This document shows positions 43,397-50,602 of a stretch of 64,000 bases of DNA, in pieces. The stretch comes from Acidobacteriota bacterium (GTDB lineage Bacteria > Acidobacteriota > Vicinamibacteria > Vicinamibacterales > JAKQTR01). The notes below the pieces were generated by a model, which was not told the origin of the DNA, did not search any database, and saw only the letters and a program-made list of their open reading frames with translations. The DNA is taken from positions 186,001 through 250,000 of the forward strand of contig JAPKZO010000028.1 of NCBI GenBank assembly GCA_026393755.1, given 5' to 3'. Position 1 is the first letter of the stretch; the number at the start of each line of letters is the position of its first letter. The translations under genes were made by a program, and so were the position numbers.

Positions 43397-43399
43397 CCG

Positions 43400-44275
43400 T
43401 TAGAAGAACCGCTCGCGAACGATGATCGTGTCGCCGGGCTTGACCGCGTCGCCAAGCTTGGCGTTGATTTCCTTCTTCTGGCCGTTCACCAGCCTGACAA
43501 TCTTGATCCGGCTCGTCGAGCCGCGGTCCGTGATGCCGCCAGCCAGCGACAGCGCCTGCAGCACCGTCGTATCCATCGTGCGCAGCGGGTAGGCGCCGGG
43601 GCTCTTCACCTGGCCGAACACGTAGATCGTCTCGGCGCGTGGCACGTAGATCGTGTCCCCGTCCCGGAGCGCGACATTCTGTGAGAGCTGGCCGCTCTGC
43701 AGGTCTCGGATGTTGACGCGGATCACTTCCACACCGGCGTCCGGGTTGGGCATGACGGGCGCGGTCGCCGCTTTGCCGGCGGGCGGGCGCGAGATCACCG
43801 CTTCGCCAGCGGCATCCACCGTGGTCGATCCGGCGCGGGCCAGGGCCTCGATCAGCGTCATGTCGCCGGTCAGTTGATAGGCGCCAGGCGATCGCACTTC
43901 GCCGATGACGAAGATGCGCTGGCTGCGGTATTGCTCCACCGCGACGGACACCTGGGGCGACTTGAAGTAACCGTCCGCGAGGCGCTTCCGAAGTGCCGTC
44001 TCGAGCTCGCGCAGCGTCAGGCCGGCTGCTGCAATCCGGCCGATGAGCGGGAACGTGAAGCTACCGTCGGTTTCGACGGTGAACTTGCCGGACATGTCGG
44101 CCTGATCCCAGACCGTAATCGACAGCACGTCCTGAGGGCCGATGACGTAGCTGCCCTTTCCCTGAGCCGCGCCGGCGGGCGTCTGTAAGTCCGCGGGTGC
44201 CTGCCCGTCGGCCGGGGAGACAATCGACAGGACGAGAACGAAGACAGCGATGGCGGAAAAAGTTCTCGGAATCAC
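43400..44275 (-). CDS. wza: Wza-type polysaccharide export protein with SLBB domains
   Basis: The protein has 291 residues: a signal peptide (to about ADGQAP), a Poly_export domain beginning YVIGPQDVLSITVWDQADMSG with FTFPLIGRIAAAGLT, and two SLBB domains (IFVIGEVRSPGAYQL and IYVFGQVKSPGAYPL). Wza-family proteins form the outer-membrane channel with Wzc. It lacks a lipobox Cys, unlike E. coli Wza, and is shorter. The start is GTG at 44275. It is convergent with the beta-barrel gene and has a 5' region that contains a CGCCCC/GGGGCG hairpin. Confidence 0.92.
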   Translation of the reverse strand: MIPRTFSAIAVFVLVLSIVSPADGQAPADLQTPAGAAQGKGSYVIGPQDVLSITVWDQADMSGKFTVETDGSFTFPLIGRIAAAGLTLRELETALRKRLADGYFKSPQVSVAVEQYRSQRIFVIGEVRSPGAYQLTGDMTLIEALARAGSTTVDAAGEAVISRPPAGKAATAPVMPNPDAGVEVIRVNIRDLQSGQLSQNVALRDGDTIYVPRAETIYVFGQVKSPGAYPLRTMDTTVLQALSLAGGITDRGSTSRIKIVRLVNGQKKEINAKLGDAVKPGDTIIVRERFF

Positions 44276-44621
44276 AGCGTTCTACAACCTTGGGTGGTCA
44301 AAGGACCTGCTCGATAAAGCTTCGCCCCGTGAGTCACAGGGGCGCCTGACCAGAGGCACGAAAAGAACTCCGAACCTCTTATCGGTTCAGTCGTGTGCAT
44401 AATTCAGTCCTCTGGGCGTCGCAATGGTGGACAAAGACCTTCTTGAGGGCGACTTGTGTTCAATTTTGGTGAAAGTCGCCAATTCTGGCGCCTGGAAGGA
44501 CCCTGCGCACCAGTCCGGTCGGTGACACTAATTGGCACCCGGCTCATCGCCGGTGGACAGAGTGCCCAATTTTGTTGGCTTCCCTCGAGACGAGGCTACG
44601 CTCCGTGGAGGGTGGGGGGCT

Positions 44622-44670
44622 AATCACTCCCGGAGTAATTGGCCCGCCGCTAATTACTCCCGGAGTGATT
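44622..44670. repeat. Pair of CACTCCCGGAGT-type palindromes
   Basis: Copies at 44622-44640 and 44652-44670 are separated by GGCCCGCCGCT. They mark the junction between the polysaccharide locus and the accessory region. Confidence 0.88.
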
Positions 44671-44706
44671 GCGCCGGCGCAGCGCCGCATAAGGCTGCTT
44701 CGGCTG

Positions 44707-44770
44707 GCGGCGTTGAGCGCCATTTCTCGAGTCTCAGCTCACTCACGCCAGGCGTGAGGTCTTCTTTGGC
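44707..44770. repeat. Copy of a dispersed repeat with a CTCACGCC/GGCGTGAG hairpin
   Basis: The segment begins GGCGTTGAGCGCCATTTC and contains the hairpin CTCACGCCAGGCGTGAG, followed by TCTTCTTTGGCC. Related but diverged segments occur at about 49525-49600, 50330-50370, 53515-53560 and 54655-54722, all near toxin-antitoxin genes or remnants. Confidence 0.55.
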
Positions 44771-44950
44771 CGCCGGCATGGGGGAAACCCAGGAGGCACT
44801 TCAGGAAGACCTCAAAGACACCTACGATGATCTCGCGGCGTTGAATGTTGCGGCGTTGAAGATCCCGAATGTTCGTCATGTGTTAATATATCAACCAACC
44901 GAGATAAACATCTCACATAATTGAGTTGTTTGGCGCCATCGGGGTGTCCC

Positions 44951-46135
44951 ATGTTCGAACGCGCAATCAACCGTCAGATCCTGGCCCGACTCCGGGAGCC
45001 CCGCCGCCTCATGCAGGTCATCCTCGGGCCCAGGCAGGTGGGGAAGACCACGTCGATCCGGCAGGTGCTGTCTGCCATCGACTTCCCATCACACTATGTC
45101 ACCGCCGACACGGCGACGCTCCAATCCGCCACCTGGCTTGACGAGCAGTGGGCGCGCGCCCGCCAGATGTGCTCGGACTCGCAGCGCCCCGTCGTGCTGG
45201 CGGTCGACGAGGTGCAGAAGATCTCCAACTGGGCGTCCTGGGTGAAACGTCTGTGGGATGAGGACAGCTACGCGGGTCGTGATGTGCGTGTGCTCCTCAG
45301 CGGCTCTTCTCCACTCCTCATGCAGCAGGGGCTGGCCGAGAGTCTGGCCGGACGCTTCGAGACGCTTCCCATGACCCACTGGGTGTGGCCCGAATGTCGC
45401 GACGCGTTCGGATGGGATCTCGACACCTTCATCTTCTTCGGCGGATACCCGGGAGCGGCGCCCTTGATCGACGACATCGAGCGATGGCGCGCGTACGTCC
45501 TCGACTCCGTGATCGAGACCACCGTCTCGCGCGACATGCTCCTCATGACGCGCATCGATAAGCCCGCGCTCCTCCGGCGGGTCTTCCACCTGGCGTGCGA
45601 ATATGCGGGACGCGAGCTGACGTTCGAGAAGATGCTCGGACGACTCAACGATGCTGGCAACACGACCACCGTGGCGCACTATCTCGACTTGCTGGATTCG
45701 GCCGGTCTCGTCGCGGGGCTTCAAAAGTACGCCGGTGACGCGTCACGGCGGCGGCGTTCGACACCCAAGCTCGTGGCGCACAACACGGCGCTCGTCAGCG
45801 CGGTGATGGGTCGCTCCTTCTCCAGCACCCGATCGGATCCAGCCGCCTGGGGTCGATCGGTGGAAGCCGCGGTCGGCGCGCACCTGCTTGCGCAGGCGCG
45901 CCGCGACCGCGGTGCGGTCTATTACTGGCGGACGAAGGTGCGCGGATTGGACGTCGAGGTCGACTATGTGACGGTTCGGGGGGCGGACGTGACCGCGATC
46001 GAGGTCAAGAGCGGCGCGACGACCGGATCGCTCGAAGGACTCGGGGCCTTCCGATCGGCGTTCGGCTCGTCTGTGACGACGCAACTGGTCGGCACCGGGG
46101 GCCTCCCGATTGAGGAGTTCCTCTCCCAGGGCTGA
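44951..46135 (+). CDS. AAA-family ATPase with DUF4143 domain
   Basis: The protein starts MFERAINRQILARLREPRR, then has the P-loop ILGPRQVGKTTSIRQ (AAA_14 family), Walker B VVLAVDEVQK and a sensor region RVLLSGSSPLLM. A DUF4143-type C-terminal domain has LDLLDSAGLVAGLQKY and a nuclease-like strand VDYVTVRGADVTAIEVKSG, which resembles a PD-(D/E)xK core. The family is common in accessory regions, and its function is poorly defined. I chose the ATG at 44951. It lies in an AT-rich spot with an inverted repeat just upstream, unlike the surrounding DNA, so it may have been acquired by transfer. Confidence 0.85.
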   Translation: MFERAINRQILARLREPRRLMQVILGPRQVGKTTSIRQVLSAIDFPSHYVTADTATLQSATWLDEQWARARQMCSDSQRPVVLAVDEVQKISNWASWVKRLWDEDSYAGRDVRVLLSGSSPLLMQQGLAESLAGRFETLPMTHWVWPECRDAFGWDLDTFIFFGGYPGAAPLIDDIERWRAYVLDSVIETTVSRDMLLMTRIDKPALLRRVFHLACEYAGRELTFEKMLGRLNDAGNTTTVAHYLDLLDSAGLVAGLQKYAGDASRRRRSTPKLVAHNTALVSAVMGRSFSSTRSDPAAWGRSVEAAVGAHLLAQARRDRGAVYYWRTKVRGLDVEVDYVTVRGADVTAIEVKSGATTGSLEGLGAFRSAFGSSVTTQLVGTGGLPIEEFLSQG

Positions 46136-46173
46136 GGCGGTCGATCGGGCCGTGCCCGCCCAGTGGGGCGACG

Positions 46174-46219
46174 TCACTCCCGGAGTGATTACAGTTTCGT
46201 AATTACTCCGGGAGTGATT
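46174..46219. repeat. Pair of CACTCCCGGAGT-type palindromes
   Basis: Copies at 46174-46190 and 46201-46219 are separated by ACAGTTTCGT and lie between the ATPase gene and the convergent surface protein gene, as expected for terminator-like elements. Confidence 0.88.
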
Positions 46220-46231
46220 GGCCAGCTTGCG

Positions 46232-49126
46232 CTACTTCACGACGACGCGCACGCGCACCGCGCCAGTGCCGGGCACTTCAAACACCAGGTCGTAGCTGCC
46301 CAGGAAGGCCGCGTCCGGCTGCCAGTAGAAGACCCCGGCCTTGGCGTCGAAGGACGAGCCCAGCGGCAACAGACGGTGCTGTTCCTGGACTTCGTGGAAG
46401 CCCGCGTACTTGCTCTCTGCGAGCGGGAGCTGCACCTCGATGCGTCCCCCTTGAGCAACGTCGATGACGTAGCGCCCTTCATCGTCAAGCTGCACGTCCT
46501 GCCAGTCGCTTCCCAGTTGGCGAACGCCCACGGTCTCCTCAATGGCCGGCAGCGGTGCTGACGACGGCCGGGCCGCCAGGGCTGCATCCTGATCGGGCGC
46601 AATCAATTGCGCCCCTACGGTCTGGTCAGAGCCCGCGCTCCGCCCAGACACGAGGCCGGCCGCCGGGTCAGATCCCGCGCCTCGCGCCGAACCATTCAGC
46701 ACGTTGAAGAACCGGCTCCCGACGCCTTCCTGCCGCCCGCAGTTGTCGGTCACCAGCCAGCCGATTTGATGCATCCCATTACTGAGCTTCTTCGTATCCA
46801 CCGCGAACGCGCCGCTCGCGTTCGCGCTGTTCAACAAGTCGGGGAACGCGGCCGCGATATCACTGCGCGCGTCGCCATACATGGCGGGCGCCAGCGGGCC
46901 CGAATCGATACTCACCGACACGCCGCCGTTCTCGATCCGGCACGACGAGGGCCCGGCCGGCGTCAGAGCCCAGCCGAAGTTGTAGAACGTCCCGGTCATC
47001 GTCTCGCCATACCCCGGCGTGTCAATTGCTCCAAACGGCTTCGCAGCGCGGGCGTTGTCGACCGTAATGGTCTTGGTGCCCAGTGACGCGCTGTGGCCAT
47101 CGACGTCGAAGGCGAACGCGTACAGCGTGTAGGTGCCGTTCCCTTGTGCGTGCAGGCCCCGTGACATCAGCAGGTAGCCCCAGCCCGCGCGGTTCGCGAA
47201 CGGATAGTCGGGATATAACGCCTCGACGTCGGTCCGCGAGTTCTTGACAAAGAAGGGATTCGCGATGAACACCTTGCCATGCGCTGGATGCGAGGGGTCG
47301 GTCGTATACGCGTGCGTCGGGTCCTCCCCCGCCGCCAGGTCGCGCCAGATCTCGACGCGGTCGATCCCCACATCGTCGAGCGCCCAGCCGGTCAGCGCAA
47401 ACGACCCCTGCATTCGCGTCGTGCCATCGGCTGGCGTGTCAAACGCGCCGAACGGAATCTGATTCGCCGCCGCCTCTTCCTCTGTCAGCACAGCCAGGTT
47501 CGTCGACGCCATTGCCGGCGAGTAGTTGTCGCCATCGGTGGGCATGAAGGTCACCGAGAGCGTGTGGCTCCCCAGGGCCAGTACCGTCCCTGCCGAAGGA
47601 GCGTAGACAAACGTCCCGGCGATGGGCGATGTCCCGTCCAATCGCGCCGCACCGTTCGATCGCGCCGCACCGGTCACCGTGGTGTCTACGGTTGCATTCA
47701 GTTCCGTGGAACTGAGCGCCGTGCCTTGCGCAATGCTCTTCGGCTTGGGCCACCTGACGACCGGAGCGGCCCTGGTCACATCGATCGTGACGGTCTTGGT
47801 CGCGGTCGTGTAGTTCACCGTGTCCGCCGGCGTGAAGACAACAGAGAGCGTCCGCGTCCCCTTGTTGAGCACCGTTCCCGCCACCGGGTTGTAGACGAAG
47901 GTGCCCGCCACGTCTGCTGTCGCGTTCAACTGGATGCTGCTGAGCGGCGTGCCGTATGTGATGGCAGCCGCATTCGCCCACGTGATGACGGGCGTCGTCT
48001 TCACGATGGCTGTGACGGTGAGGGTGACCGTGCTATTCGCCGTCGTGTAGTTCACCGTGTCGGTCGGCGTGAAGGTGACTGAGAGCGTCTGCGTCCCCGC
48101 GGTCAGGGTTGTTCCTGCCGCCGGGCTATACACAAACGTCCCCGCCACATTCGCGGTCGCATTCAACTGCGTCGCGCCGAGCACCGAGCCCGCCACCACC
48201 GACGCGGGAGTCGCCCATGTGACGACTGGCGTCGCTTTCGCCACGTCGATCGTGACGGACTTGCTGGCGGAGCTGTAGTTCACCGTGTCGGTCGGCGTGA
48301 ACGTAACCGAGAGCGCCTGTGTCCCTGCGGTCAGGGTTGTTCCTGCCGCCGGGCTATACACAAACGTGCCCGCCACACTTGCTGTTGCGTTCAACTGAAT
48401 GCCGCTGAGCGCGGTGCCGTATGTGATGGCAGCCGCATTCGCCCACGTGATCGCCGGCGTCGGCTTTGCCACGTCCGTCACCGTCCATGCAAACGTCTGG
48501 CTGTTCGTCAGTGCGCCATCCGATACGGTGGCCGTCACCATGTAACTGCCTGCGCTCGTGTACGTCAGCGTGCCGGAGATGAGGCCGGTTGTCGCGTTGA
48601 TCGCCAAGGCCGCCGGCAGACCCGTCGCGCCATATGTCAGCGGGTTAAGGTCTGGATCGCTGGCGACGAGTTGTAGCGAGATGCTCGTGTGCTCCGCGCT
48701 GGTCTGATTCGCCGGTTGTGTGAGCGTGGGAGGTCTGTTGGTCACAACCCCGGTTGAGACCTCTAGCGAATAGGGCGAGTACTGGCGCGGGCTCGACGAG
48801 TTGTAGGCCTTGACGGCGAAGTAGTAGACGCCGCCCGACGCGATGGTAAAGGGCTGGCTCGTCACGTTCCCGACGTCGACGATCGTCGAATACACTCCCG
48901 ACTGGGTCCCGTAGGAAACTTCGTAGCCGCCGATATCCGACTCCGTGTTCGCGTCCCACGCGAGCGTGATGGTTGTCTGGGCTTCGACGACTGCCGCGCT
49001 CCCCAGTAACACGCCAAGGACGGCGAGAGCGCAGAGCATTCGCAAGCTCCCAACTCCCAACCAGGGCGTGCGACGCCTTCGCAGCGCAGCGATCGAAATC
49101 ACGTTGGAGTTGGAGACAGCGTGCAT
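46232..49126 (-). CDS. Large secreted surface protein with fibronectin-III-like and Ig-like repeats (paralogue 1)
   Basis: The 964-residue protein has a signal peptide ending near VVEAQ, then a fibronectin type III-like domain (ITLAWDANTESDIGGYEVSYG). A putative-Ig/cadherin-like domain follows (LTQPANQTSAEHTSISLQL), then four repeats of about 85 residues with TPVITWANAAAITYGT and GTFVYSPAAGTTLTAGTQ (MBG-type bacterial Ig modules). After these come two domains with FGAFDTPADG and GWALDD motifs, a Ser/Ala linker, and a final beta-rich domain. It has no visible sorting motif. It is a likely extracellular or outer-surface protein. Paralogue 2 is at 50595-53207, and the TVGAQLIAPDQ segment is encoded by a palindromic repeat. 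Confidence 0.83.
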   Translation of the reverse strand: MHAVSNSNVISIAALRRRRTPWLGVGSLRMLCALAVLGVLLGSAAVVEAQTTITLAWDANTESDIGGYEVSYGTQSGVYSTIVDVGNVTSQPFTIASGGVYYFAVKAYNSSSPRQYSPYSLEVSTGVVTNRPPTLTQPANQTSAEHTSISLQLVASDPDLNPLTYGATGLPAALAINATTGLISGTLTYTSAGSYMVTATVSDGALTNSQTFAWTVTDVAKPTPAITWANAAAITYGTALSGIQLNATASVAGTFVYSPAAGTTLTAGTQALSVTFTPTDTVNYSSASKSVTIDVAKATPVVTWATPASVVAGSVLGATQLNATANVAGTFVYSPAAGTTLTAGTQTLSVTFTPTDTVNYTTANSTVTLTVTAIVKTTPVITWANAAAITYGTPLSSIQLNATADVAGTFVYNPVAGTVLNKGTRTLSVVFTPADTVNYTTATKTVTIDVTRAAPVVRWPKPKSIAQGTALSSTELNATVDTTVTGAARSNGAARLDGTSPIAGTFVYAPSAGTVLALGSHTLSVTFMPTDGDNYSPAMASTNLAVLTEEEAAANQIPFGAFDTPADGTTRMQGSFALTGWALDDVGIDRVEIWRDLAAGEDPTHAYTTDPSHPAHGKVFIANPFFVKNSRTDVEALYPDYPFANRAGWGYLLMSRGLHAQGNGTYTLYAFAFDVDGHSASLGTKTITVDNARAAKPFGAIDTPGYGETMTGTFYNFGWALTPAGPSSCRIENGGVSVSIDSGPLAPAMYGDARSDIAAAFPDLLNSANASGAFAVDTKKLSNGMHQIGWLVTDNCGRQEGVGSRFFNVLNGSARGAGSDPAAGLVSGRSAGSDQTVGAQLIAPDQDAALAARPSSAPLPAIEETVGVRQLGSDWQDVQLDDEGRYVIDVAQGGRIEVQLPLAESKYAGFHEVQEQHRLLPLGSSFDAKAGVFYWQPDAAFLGSYDLVFEVPGTGAVRVRVVVK
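46595..46618. repeat. GGGCGCAA/TTGCGCCC palindrome with CTAC tail inside a coding region
   Basis: A copy of the GTAGGGGC palindrome type lies within the large surface protein gene in frame. The same sequence occurs in the paralogue at 50958-50981. On the coding strand it encodes VGAQLIAP. Confidence 0.85.
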
Positions 49127-49524
49127 GGTTGCCCTTTCGAAGATCTGCGTGCCCCGAAGCCCTTGCGGGATCGGGGCGGTGCCATCTGCTGTTAGAGCAA
49201 CCGACGTACCGCGGTACCAACGTGGAGTGGACGCCTGCGCCGATTGGAGATGACGGAAGGCCAGGCACCGCGATCCCGTGCGCGGGCGCGATGATCAGGG
49301 CGCGGATTGTGTTGTGGCTCTAGGAGTTCCAGTGACTGCGTTTGCCCTGGATCGCAGAGATGACGTGAGGAACCGAGTCGTGCGTCATCGGGACACGTAT
49401 CTGGCCGACGCCGCATCGGCTGTGCGACTGCGCCCGCAGCTGTGCGCCTGCGCACGGCTGCGCACAGGTGCACAGCTGCCGTTCTGTCCTTGGGAATCTT
49501 GCTGACCAGGCGTGGTTGACTCGC

Positions 49525-49600
49525 GGCGCTAGTGAGCCTGCTGACGCTCGCGCGTCTCCGCTCGCTCACCTCCAGCGTGAGGCCCTCTTTGCGCTCCCGC
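49525..49600. repeat. Diverged copy of the toxin-antitoxin-associated repeat
   Basis: Contains CTCACCTCCAGCGTGAGGC followed by CCTCTTTG, matching the hairpin region of the copy at 44707-44770, while the first part has drifted. Confidence 0.45.
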
Positions 49601-49689
49601 ACAAACAGGACGAGAAGAGAGAACGCGGTCTCATCCCTATCGCCTGGAAGATCGGGGCCAGCAATACCTTCCCGGGGCGACGGTGACAG

Positions 49690-49705
49690 CCATATAAAGA
49701 TATGG
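49690..49705. promoter_or_regulatory. Inverted repeat, candidate operator for brnTA
   Basis: CCATATAAAGATATGG is a perfect six-base inverted repeat with a four-base centre and contains TATAAA, a possible -10 box. It lies about 30 bases before brnT, where the BrnA antitoxin would be expected to bind and autoregulate. Confidence 0.5.
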
Positions 49706-49735
49706 CACATAGATGAGCAGCCCATGGTACAGTCC

Positions 49736-50026
49736 ATGGTGATGACCCGGTTCGAATGGGATCCTTCGAAGGACACCGAGAATCAACAGAAGCACGGAGT
49801 AGCCTTCGCCGATGCTCAGTTCGCCTTTGCCGATCCCCAGCGTGTGATCGCCGAGGACCTGTCGCACGGCGAGCTGGAGCAGCGCTATTTCTGCCTTGGG
49901 CGGGTGGGAGAGGGCATTCTGACTGTTCGCTTCACGCATCGGGTCGGCGTGATCCGGATCATCGGGGCAGGATACTGGCGGAAGGGGAAGAAGATCTATG
50001 AACAAGGCAATCAAGTACACGGATGA
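49736..50026 (+). CDS. brnT: BrnT-family toxin
   Basis: The protein of about 96 residues starts MVMTRFEWDPSKDTENQQKHG, matching the BrnT signature FEWDxxKxxxNxxKHG. It is followed by FADPQRVIAEDLSHGE and VRFTHRVGVIRIIGA, typical of the RelE-like BrnT fold. BrnT is an RNase toxin that inhibits translation. The start is uncertain: ATGs at 49724, 49736 and 49742 are all in frame and no ribosome-binding site is clear. The 3' end overlaps brnA by 29 bases, the usual arrangement for this pair. Confidence 0.88.
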   Translation: MVMTRFEWDPSKDTENQQKHGVAFADAQFAFADPQRVIAEDLSHGELEQRYFCLGRVGEGILTVRFTHRVGVIRIIGAGYWRKGKKIYEQGNQVHG

Positions 50027-50279
50027 GCCGATCGGCGCGGTGCGTGCCGTCCCCGACTTTCTGCCGCCGCCCGAGGAACTGGTCTTCCGCGAGGAGGCCG
50101 TGAAGGTAACCATTGCGCTCAGTAAGCGGAGCGTCGAGTTCTTCAAGGCCGAGGCCCTTCGGCACAATATCCGCTACCAGAAGATGATCCGGCGGCTGCT
50201 CGACCGGTACGCCGAGCGTTACGCCCACTCCACCAAGGTCGGCCCCGCGGGTCCACGTCGCCGGCGCACCGCCGCGTAA
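49998..50279 (+). CDS. brnA: BrnA/CopG-type antitoxin
   Basis: The 93-residue protein has the middle motif VKVTIALSKRSVEFFKAEALRHNIRYQ, a ribbon-helix-helix DNA-binding core, and ends with an Arg-rich tail. The N-terminal part (YTDEPIGAVRAVPDFLPPP) fits the toxin-contacting region of antitoxins paired with BrnT. It should bind both the toxin and the operator upstream. It overlaps brnT by 29 bases and is transcribed in the same direction. Confidence 0.85.
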   Translation: MNKAIKYTDEPIGAVRAVPDFLPPPEELVFREEAVKVTIALSKRSVEFFKAEALRHNIRYQKMIRRLLDRYAERYAHSTKVGPAGPRRRRTAA

Positions 50280-50594
50280 GGAGGACGCTCGCGGCCGTCG
50301 CGCCCGACATCTTTCGCCGGCTCTAAGAGCTCACCTCCAGCGTGACGCTCTCTTTGGGCGCCGACGGGATCGACGCACTGGGAGGTTCGGCCTTCCACAC
50401 AGGTTCCCCATGTGGCGTGGCCACACCCGCGCCGCGATGAAACTGTTTTCGCTCTTGTTGCGCTATTGCTTCGCCGTTGTTGCGCGTGTTTCTCTGTAGA
50501 CGATGTCACCAGTGGATGGGGCGTGCGGCCCGCACCTGGGGTCGCGGATCACCGCGATCGCCGAGGACCTGTCGCACGGCGACGGGAAACGGCG
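50280..50594. other. Intergenic region with part of the toxin-antitoxin-associated repeat and a brnT fragment
   Basis: About 315 bases after brnA. It contains CTCACCTCCAGCGTGACGC at about 50330 and, near its end, a short copy of brnT sequence (see the pseudogene entry). No intact gene is visible. Confidence 0.5.
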
Positions 50595-50602
50595 CTACTT
50601 TA
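50559..50602 (+). pseudogene. Short brnT remnant
   Basis: GATCGCCGAGGACCTGTCGC and the next bases repeat the middle of brnT and translate to IAEDLSHGDGKRRYF, compared with IAEDLSHGELEQRYF in brnT. Neither end of the gene is present, and the fragment runs into the 3' end of the second surface protein gene. It is too short to act as a gene. Confidence 0.6.

Larger units (their letters stand above)
44276..44950. other. Intergenic region with wza-side hairpin, palindromes and an AT-rich segment
   Basis: About 675 bases with no convincing gene. It holds a CGCCCC...GGGGCG hairpin (about 44325-44347) on the wza side, a pair of CACTCCCGGAGT palindromes (44622-44670), a copy of the toxin-antitoxin-associated repeat (44707-44770), and an AT-rich stretch (44870-44930). 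That stretch contains the inverted repeat GAGATAAACATCTC (44901-44914), close to the start of the ATPase gene. Confidence 0.6.
49127..49735. other. Intergenic region upstream of brnTA
   Basis: About 610 bases. I found no convincing gene. It contains a diverged copy of the toxin-antitoxin-associated repeat (about 49525-49600) and the inverted repeat CCATATAAAGATATGG (49690-49705) just upstream of brnT. Confidence 0.5.

Noticed and set aside
44276-44420. c-di-GMP or other riboswitch upstream of the wza-like gene
   Set aside because: There is a clear CGCCCC/GGGGCG hairpin, but I could not match the conserved GEMM or other riboswitch core sequences.
44532-44924. Open frame of 130 codons on the plus strand upstream of the ATPase gene
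   Set aside because: It runs through palindromic repeats and the dispersed repeat, has no ribosome-binding site and no recognisable domain.
44921-46135. Mobile element around the DUF4143 ATPase
   Set aside because: The AT-rich upstream region and accessory setting hint at transfer, but I saw no transposase, integrase, terminal inverted repeats or tRNA attachment site.
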